Source: JANQTF01 sp036835375 (lineage in GTDB: Bacteria; Bacteroidota; Bacteroidia; J057). Taken from it: 5,518 bases of DNA. The notes below the pieces were generated by a model, which searched no databases, had not been told where the DNA came from, and was given only the letters and a program-made list of their open reading frames with translations. The stretch lies in NCBI GenBank assembly GCA_036835375.1, contig DAITMB010000206.1:1-5518 (forward strand), in the 5' to 3' direction. Numbering within the stretch: the stretch's first letter is position 1; each line of letters opens with the position of its first letter. Below, piece by piece: positions 1-4,231 of the stretch. Position numbers and translations under genes: made by a program.

Positions 1-80
1 GGATAGAAAAATGCCATCAATTCAGGAAAAAAATCCTCAATGACGTACTTCCACAACAGATCTTTGCGAAGAGAGTTCAT
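1..80 (-). CDS. N-terminal fragment of a probable Rpn-like (PD-(D/E)XK transposase/nuclease family) protein, cut by window edge
   Basis: An ATG on the minus strand at 80-78 opens a frame that stays open to the window edge, giving 26 residues plus part of a codon for proline. The peptide begins MNSLRKDLLWKYVIEDFFPE and continues LMAFFY. The pattern L-W-K-x-x-I-E-D-x-F-x-E-x-x-x-F-F-x-P is what I recall at the N-terminus of Rpn/YhgA-like 'recombination-promoting nuclease/putative transposase' proteins, a PD-(D/E)XK-fold group common in cyanobacteria and Bacteroidota. The catalytic residues would lie outside the window, so activity cannot be judged. The start lies 76 bp beyond the stop of the aldehyde dehydrogenase on the same strand, with no clear U-rich terminator between, so read-through is possible. 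No Shine-Dalgarno is seen; an AT-rich inverted repeat lies just upstream of the ATG. The family call rests on a short recalled motif. Confidence 0.55.
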   Translation of the reverse strand, partial: MNSLRKDLLWKYVIEDFFPELMAFFY

Positions 81-85
81 GCGAG

Positions 86-115
86 GAATTTAAAGAAAAA
101 ATTTCCCTTAAATTC
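86..115 (-). repeat. AT-rich inverted repeat just upstream of the Rpn-like start codon
   Basis: The arms GAATTTAA (86-93) and TTAAATTC (108-115) are perfect 8-bp reverse complements around a 14-nt loop. In the minus-strand transcript the 3' arm ends five bases before the ATG at 80-78, so a hairpin would cover the region where ribosomes bind. It could also be a weak terminator for the aldehyde dehydrogenase, but the stem is almost all A/T and no U-run follows the 3' arm. Function is unproven. Confidence 0.35.
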
Positions 116-156
116 ACAAGTTGTCACTAAAATGAGTAACCCAAACGGCCTGCTAG

Positions 157-1542
157 TCAGTGCCGAAAGTGATAGGACTTGGGACGTGTCAATGCTTCAT
201 AGCCTCCGCTGGACAGCGTGCATCCCCTGCCGCTGTCTTTGACGCCTGTCCATGCCAACGCTGGATCAAGGTAGTCGCATCGGTTGAGGAAGACTGTCCC
301 TGTCTCTATTTGATCCCCCAGCCGGAAAGCTGCCTCGACATCGCGAGACCAAATGGATGCCGTGAGGCCATATCGACTTTCGTTCATAAGCTGCAACGCT
401 TCCCGATCGTTTTTCACGGACATGATGCCCACCACTGGCCCAAAGGTCTCCTCAGTCATGATCTGCATGTGATGGTTCACCTTCACCAGCACCTGCGGAG
501 CCAAGTAAGGGGTACCTGACAAGTGAGCCGGAAAATCGTTCGGTCCAATCAGAGCTTGTGCTCCTTTCGACAAAGCTTCGGCGACCTGCGCCTGCACAAA
601 CGCAGCGGCAGAAGACCGTACCATCGGCCCCAGCGTAGTAGCCCTATCGAGAGGATTGCCCAGTACGTATTGTTTAGTTAACGCGACGAATTCTTCAACG
701 AATGCGTCAAACCGACTCTCGTGAACATAGATCCGCTCTATTCCGCAGCAAGATTGGCCAGAATTAAAAAATGATCCGTCCACCAAATTTTCCACCGCAT
801 GCGCCATGTCCGCGTCCTCCCGCACGTAAGCGGGATCTTTGCCTCCCAGTTCCAACCCTGCGATAATGAATCGATGGCTCAGTGCCCGCTGTACAGCCTG
901 TCCCCCTTCCACTGATCCGGTGAAAGCCACGTGCGCAATCCGTTCATCGCCGACCACACGGGCCACTTGTTCATGCGAAAGATGTAGATATTGAAAAAGC
1001 CCGGGCATAGCCCCTGCATGTTCGAAGGCAGCGCCAAAGCGCTCTGCCGCCAGCGGCGTTTGTTGGGCATGCTTCAGAATGACTGCATTTCCTGCCATAA
1101 TCGCAGGAATGATCACGTTGACTGCTGTGAGAAAGGGATAATTCCAAGGTGCCAAAACCAACACGGTACCCAAGGCCTCTCGACGAATCAAACGATCAAT
1201 TCCAGGCAGATCCCCAACCTTGACGTCTTGAAGCGCAGACTCTGCCACGTCGATCATGTAGCGCGCGCGCTCTTGGAAACCTTTGGTAATTTCAAAAGCC
1301 CCGTAGCGAATTGGTCTCCCCATTTGCCAGGCTAACTCCTCGCCGATAGCGTCTGCATGATCTAGCATGTAGCGCAGCACGCCTTCGCACAGGGCCTTGC
1401 GCTCTGACAGAGAACTGGATCGCCAACTTGCTTGCGCAATGCGCGCTCCGTCAAGAGCTTGGTCAATCTGAGGGTCGGTGGCAAGGCTTCGCTCAACGTA
1501 GATCGAGCCATCAACTGGCGAAATGGTCTGGAAAGTCGTCAT
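157..1542 (-). CDS. NAD(P)-dependent aldehyde dehydrogenase family protein
   Basis: A full-length (461 aa) cytosolic ALDH-superfamily enzyme, oxidising an aldehyde to a carboxylic acid with NAD(P)+. Numbered from the chosen start, the sequence shows the oxyanion-hole Asn in APWNYPF (N134), the cofactor lysine in LKHAQQTP (K157), the FTGS turn, the general-base Glu in LELGGK (E231), the nucleophile in FFNSGQSC (C265, followed by a second Cys), and EETFGP (E365). It ends RPKSYHFRH, an ending I recall in a group of uncharacterised 'aldehyde dehydrogenase family' proteins; the substrate is unknown. The start at 1542 (MTTFQTISPVDGS) is preferred because homologues usually begin only a few residues before the ISPxDG motif. 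An upstream in-frame ATG at 1587 would add 15 residues (MSSHRLN...) that look unrelated. Neither start has a Shine-Dalgarno. The gene diverges from the monooxygenase operon. Confidence 0.93.
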   Translation of the reverse strand: MTTFQTISPVDGSIYVERSLATDPQIDQALDGARIAQASWRSSSLSERKALCEGVLRYMLDHADAIGEELAWQMGRPIRYGAFEITKGFQERARYMIDVAESALQDVKVGDLPGIDRLIRREALGTVLVLAPWNYPFLTAVNVIIPAIMAGNAVILKHAQQTPLAAERFGAAFEHAGAMPGLFQYLHLSHEQVARVVGDERIAHVAFTGSVEGGQAVQRALSHRFIIAGLELGGKDPAYVREDADMAHAVENLVDGSFFNSGQSCCGIERIYVHESRFDAFVEEFVALTKQYVLGNPLDRATTLGPMVRSSAAAFVQAQVAEALSKGAQALIGPNDFPAHLSGTPYLAPQVLVKVNHHMQIMTEETFGPVVGIMSVKNDREALQLMNESRYGLTASIWSRDVEAAFRLGDQIETGTVFLNRCDYLDPALAWTGVKDSGRGCTLSSGGYEALTRPKSYHFRH

Positions 1543-1645
1543 GGATAATTGAGCAATGAGGATAGAATTGAGACGGTGGCTTGACATGCCACCGCGAAGG
1601 AAACAGTTTTTTTTAAGGAAAACTTCATCCGACCAGAAACCCTGC

Positions 1646-1672
1646 GCCTATTTTCACCCGACCAACATAGGC
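1646..1672. repeat. Inverted repeat (possible operator or leader hairpin) upstream of the aldehyde dehydrogenase
   Basis: The arms GCCTAT (1646-1651) and ATAGGC (1667-1672) are exact reverse complements around a 15-nt spacer that contains the second of two CCGACCA copies. It lies about 60-130 bp upstream of the dehydrogenase starts, where a regulator could act. Six-base arms can occur by chance, so this is a weak call. Confidence 0.25.
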
Positions 1673-1852
1673 TGACTTTCACGATAGCAAGTTCCCATCA
1701 TCCATCGTCAAGTTTGGAAATTGGATTTTTGGGGTAATCTATGATTCGGTGCCGCAGTTCAAGGCCATCCCCAATCGCGACGATACCAATCCTTTGCGCA
1801 CGACAACGGAGGGGAATTGCATCTTTCCCTTAGCTTTCCAAAGCCTCCACGC

Positions 1853-1881
1853 TTGAATTCATCGCTTTCAGATGATATACT
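1853..1881 (+). promoter_or_regulatory. Candidate promoter for the monooxygenase-VOC operon
   Basis: A -35-like TTGAAT (1853-1858) and a -10-like TATACT (1876-1881) are separated by exactly 17 nt, a close match to the sigma70 consensus. The same place also fits the Bacteroidota pattern: CTTG at 1852-1855, a 20-nt spacer, then TATACTTG (1876-1883), one base from TAnnTTTG. Transcription would start near 1888, leaving a leader of about 80 nt before the ATG at 1968. The leader is pyrimidine-rich and has no Shine-Dalgarno. Prediction by eye only. Confidence 0.5.
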
Positions 1882-1967
1882 TGTTGTTGTAGGCAAGCAA
1901 TTTCTTTTTCATCTGGAGAAAGCTTCCCTTTTTCATTAGACCAAATTATTCCATCAACCCCTCGCCC

Positions 1968-3095
1968 ATGGTCCACAGGATCGAAACCCTCATCGTTGGT
2001 GCTGGGCCAGCCGGGCTGGCAGTCGCAGGGAGACTCCGGCACTTGTCTCTCCCTTTTCACATCATAGATGGTTCCCCTGAAGGCACAAGCAGTTGGAATC
2101 AGCATTACGATCGGGTGCATTTACACACTGTCAAGCGGTTTTCTCATTTGCCATATATGCCTTTTCCGGCGTCTTATCCCCAGTATGTGCCAAGAGATCT
2201 GTTCGTGACCTACTTACAAGACTATGCACGCACATTTGAAATTCAGCCAAGCTGGGACACGCGGGCCACTTCCGTTCGGAAAGAAGGCAACGCCTGGATG
2301 GTCGCTACTTCTAGCAAGGTAGTGTATGTGGCGCAGCAAGTCGTGATCTGCACGGGAGTCAATCGCGAGCCGGTGCACCCTGAGTGGCCGGGACTGCCTG
2401 CTTTCCCGGGCAAAGTTGTTCACAGTAGAGGTTATCGCAATCCCACTCCATTCCAAAATCAGCGGGTGCTCGTCGTTGGCATGGGTAACACGGGAGCAGA
2501 AATCGCCCTGGACCTTTGGGAACATGGGATCGAAGTCGCCCTCTCTGTGAGGGGCCCTGTGAACATTGTGCGACGCGACACTTTTGGCAGGCCTGTCCAA
2601 GAGACAAGCATCCTGCTGGGGAAACTTCCTTCCTGGGTATCTAATCCCATCGGTCGATGGCTCTCCAAGATGACGGTGGGAGATCTTTCGCCCTATGGCC
2701 TCATGCGTCCCGAAATGGCGCCCGCTGAGCAGCTTCGACTCACCGGCAAAACTCCGGTTATCGATGTCGGTACCATTGATCAGATCAAGCAGGGAAACAT
2801 CATGGTGTTTCCAGGGATCAAAGATCTGGAAGAAACACTGGTATGCTTTAGCGATGGCCGAAGGCAAGCGTTTGATGTACTCATTCTGGCGACGGGGTAT
2901 CGGCCTTCGCTAGAAGATATCGTAGAAGACGTAACTCCAGCCCTAGATGAACGCGGCGTACCCAAAGCCCTCTGGGCAGAAGATTTGCCCGGACTGTATT
3001 TTCTAGGTTTTGGGGTATACGGCACGGGGATTTTGCATCATATCCAACGCGATTCTGCCAAAATCGCAGAAGACATCCAGCAACTGACTTCATGA
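1968..3095 (+). CDS. YUCCA-like flavin-containing monooxygenase (FAD/NADPH)
   Basis: A 375-aa soluble class B flavoprotein monooxygenase. It has an FAD-binding GAGPAG at residues 11-16, the FMO-identifying F-x-G-x-x-x-H-x-x-x-Y at 146-156 (FPGKVVHSRGY), an NADPH-binding GMGNTG at 171-176, and a C-terminal LATGY at 307-311. The block around residues 239-284 (DL..YGL.RP.., then LTGKTPVIDVGTIDQIKQGN, then FPGI) closely follows the plant YUCCA pattern 'fGL.RP..GP...K...GKTPVLDVGT...I+.G.I.V.PGI'. The early segment with YDRVHLH, LPYMPFP and YPQYVPRD also matches. YUCCAs convert indole-3-pyruvate to indole-3-acetate by oxidative decarboxylation; whether this protein does is unknown, and a general Baeyer-Villiger or N/S-oxygenase role is possible. 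Its TGA overlaps the next ATG, showing an operon. The start is set by the glycine motif beginning ten residues in. Confidence 0.9.
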   Translation: MVHRIETLIVGAGPAGLAVAGRLRHLSLPFHIIDGSPEGTSSWNQHYDRVHLHTVKRFSHLPYMPFPASYPQYVPRDLFVTYLQDYARTFEIQPSWDTRATSVRKEGNAWMVATSSKVVYVAQQVVICTGVNREPVHPEWPGLPAFPGKVVHSRGYRNPTPFQNQRVLVVGMGNTGAEIALDLWEHGIEVALSVRGPVNIVRRDTFGRPVQETSILLGKLPSWVSNPIGRWLSKMTVGDLSPYGLMRPEMAPAEQLRLTGKTPVIDVGTIDQIKQGNIMVFPGIKDLEETLVCFSDGRRQAFDVLILATGYRPSLEDIVEDVTPALDERGVPKALWAEDLPGLYFLGFGVYGTGILHHIQRDSAKIAEDIQQLTS

Positions 3096-3766
3096 GTAAA
3101 ATCCTGAGCCTAAGTCTTTACCTCCACCAGCCAGAGCGAGTGGCAGAATGGTACCGCGTGAGAGGATTTGCTGTGAGAAAACGCGGATTGGTCCACCACG
3201 TCGCAGTGGGCTGGACGGACCTTCGCCTGATTCCAGGACTGGAAGACGCTTGGTTTCGCTTTACGATACTGATGAGAGAAGTCACATTTAGTGCTGCAAT
3301 AGACACCCTTCGGCAAGCAGCGAATGTCCTCAAGTCGGACAACTCAGACCCACTCAGCGTGAAGGAAAGAGCATTGAGGCCTTACACCTTTTTCTCCAAA
3401 GATCCTGCTGGAAATCTGGTGACATGGCAGGCAAAAGAAGGAGAAAATTGGCTGGAATTGCCCAAACCTCGTCCTTGGACCGTAGGCATCAGCGAAATCA
3501 TTCTCCCGGTCTCAGACTTAGAAAAAGCACTTTCGACCGCCACAAAGTGGTTGCCAGTGTGGCAAGAAGGCCGGGATCCAGAGATACACGCAGCATCAAT
3601 CTTTTCGCTGGGAGGTCCTGCTGGCAGTATAAAACTGATCCCTGCAGGAACCATTTACGCCTTGACATCCCAGCCAGCCATGTTTTTCCCTTGTTCTGCG
3701 ACCTTGGAGCATGACGGTCGCCGCGTATCCTTCAACACCCTGGAAGGAGAGATTCGCTGGGAATAA
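3092..3766 (+). CDS. VOC (glyoxalase/bleomycin-resistance/dioxygenase fold) family protein, two modules
   Basis: A 224-aa cytosolic protein built from two beta-alpha-beta-beta-beta units. Module one (about 4-115) begins LSLYLHQPERVAEWY, carries HHVAVG (35-40) and ends with the VOC signature FFSKDPAGNLVTW (100-112). Module two (about 132-224) begins GISEIILPVSDLEKA. I recall Bacteroidota VOC proteins of similar size with HHxAxG, 'YFYDPAGNivEfI' and 'iSEIgLpV'. In those the DPxGN motif is usually followed by a Glu metal ligand; here the place is Thr111, so a metal-dependent lyase or dioxygenase role is doubtful and a binding or sequestration role is possible. The ATG at 3092 overlaps the monooxygenase stop by four bases (ATGA), the classic arrangement for translational coupling, and explains the lack of its own Shine-Dalgarno. 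It probably acts on or binds a substrate or product of the monooxygenase; this is inference. Confidence 0.8.
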   Translation: MSKILSLSLYLHQPERVAEWYRVRGFAVRKRGLVHHVAVGWTDLRLIPGLEDAWFRFTILMREVTFSAAIDTLRQAANVLKSDNSDPLSVKERALRPYTFFSKDPAGNLVTWQAKEGENWLELPKPRPWTVGISEIILPVSDLEKALSTATKWLPVWQEGRDPEIHAASIFSLGGPAGSIKLIPAGTIYALTSQPAMFFPCSATLEHDGRRVSFNTLEGEIRWE

Positions 3767-3829
3767 GGGCTGGGGAGATATTTGCTGTCAGCAGAAGGGA
3801 ATGCTGCTAGATCAATAGACAATAAAAAA

Positions 3830-3880
3830 CCAGGGGATTCTTCTCAGCACTGTGAAAGAATCTACCCTGGCCCTTTCTCT
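3830..3880. terminator. Rho-independent terminator, apparently bidirectional
   Basis: CCAGGG (3830-3835) pairs with CCCTGG (3865-3870), and directly inside it GATTCTT (3836-3842) pairs with AAGAATC (3856-3862). This gives a 13-bp stem with a two-base bulge (TA, 3863-3864) and a 13-nt loop. On the plus strand it is followed by the pyrimidine-rich CCCTTTCTCTT, ending the monooxygenase-VOC transcript 63 bp after the VOC stop. The A6 run at 3824-3829 gives a cleaner U6 tail to transcripts arriving from the right on the minus strand. Confidence 0.75.
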
Positions 3881-3977
3881 TGAAATTCCAGGATTACCGT
3901 CCTGTATTCTCACCAAAACTGCGATCCGGCAGCACCTCCCCAAAGCCAATTATCTTGGAAATGTAACCCACTTCACA

Positions 3978-4008
3978 GGGATAAATTGGTCCTAGATGTG
4001 GGATAAAT
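3978..4008. repeat. Two 9-bp direct repeats, 22 bp apart
   Basis: GGGATAAAT occurs at 3978-3986 and again at 4000-4008. The 22-bp period is about two turns of the helix, so both copies face the same side of the DNA, as for tandem regulator sites. A shorter copy, GATAAAT, lies at 4107-4113 beside the candidate promoter. The role is unknown. Confidence 0.4.
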
Positions 4009-4112
4009 GGTAGAATAGAAAGAAAATACAGCGGTTTTTAAAAAAAACATGCCCACGATTCTGATATTTTCTGACACGCCCGGCCAGAATTCTATCGCTG
4101 ATGTAAGATAAA

Positions 4113-4140
4113 TCGACACGAATGTCGTCTATTTTAGAAT
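4113..4140 (+). promoter_or_regulatory. Candidate promoter for the VWA gene with an inverted repeat over the -35
   Basis: TCGACA (4113-4118) and TAGAAT (4135-4140) each differ from the sigma70 consensus by one base and are 16 nt apart. TATTTTAG (4130-4137) is also one base from the Bacteroidota TAnnTTTG box, though without a TTTG at the right distance upstream. CGACA-CGAA-TGTCG (4114-4127) is a perfect 5-bp hairpin overlapping the -35 element, which could be an operator. The predicted start, near 4147, leaves a leader of about 85 nt. An alternative weaker pair is TTTG (4178-4181) with nnTTTG (4204-4207). Confidence 0.35.
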
Positions 4141-4231
4141 ACATCCAACCCCCAAGAGCGACCAACATACTAAACACTTTGCCGTACGAAGAGGGGAGAC
4201 CAATTTGTTGTACCAACCAACACATACCTTG

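Larger units (their letters stand above)
1543..1967. other. Divergent intergenic region between aldehyde dehydrogenase and monooxygenase operon
   Basis: This 425-bp stretch separates the two divergent starts and should hold the promoters of both directions. It contains the plus-strand promoter candidate at 1853-1881, the inverted repeat at 1646-1672, two copies of CCGACCA (1629-1635 and 1658-1664), and a T8-9 run near 1607-1615. I found no convincing promoter for the minus-strand dehydrogenase: a TTGCTA...TATGTT pair is spaced only 15 nt. No complete gene is supported. Two open stretches without good starts (plus 1671-1853; minus about 1960-1830) could be decayed coding sequence or chance. 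Confidence 0.6.
3881..4231. other. Non-coding region upstream of the VWA gene
   Basis: These 351 bp, AT-rich in their central part, separate the terminator from the VWA gene. They contain a small hairpin (CAGGA/TCCTG, 3889-3904), a pair of 9-bp direct repeats (3978-4008), a third partial copy GATAAAT (4107-4113), an A8 run near 4041-4048, and a candidate promoter with an inverted repeat (4113-4140). A 77-codon minus-strand frame (4225-3992) is not convincing as a gene. No tRNA or other structured RNA was recognised. Confidence 0.5.

Noticed and set aside
123..140. Short stem GTCACT/AGTAAC after the aldehyde dehydrogenase stop, considered as a terminator
   Set aside because: Only six pairs with one G-U wobble and no U-run on the minus strand.
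160..519. Plus-strand frame of 119 codons opposite the aldehyde dehydrogenase
   Set aside because: Antisense to a gene with complete ALDH motifs; Cys/His-rich translation typical of a shadow frame.
991..1335. Plus-strand frame of 114 codons opposite the aldehyde dehydrogenase
   Set aside because: Antisense shadow without a domain or a start context.
1830..2120. Minus-strand frame of 96 codons overlapping the monooxygenase start
   Set aside because: Its first half is antisense to the FAD-binding N-terminus of the monooxygenase; only the 3' third is outside a gene, and that is noted as a weak possible relic rather than a gene.
2214..2867. Long minus-strand frame (217 codons) inside the monooxygenase gene
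   Set aside because: It lies wholly antisense to a gene with clear FAD/NADPH motifs; its sequence has no recognisable domain and mirrors the codon pattern of the real gene.
3424..3714. Overlapping plus-strand frame of 96 codons within the VOC gene
   Set aside because: Out of frame with a gene carrying VOC signatures; no independent support.
3789..3806. Small stem CAGCA/TGCTG just after the VOC stop
   Set aside because: Five pairs only, no poly-U; the stronger hairpin at 3830-3870 explains termination.
3881..4231. Possible tRNA or riboswitch in the right intergenic region
   Set aside because: No T-loop GGTTCGANTCC-like sequence, no cloverleaf arms, and no riboswitch core that I recognise.
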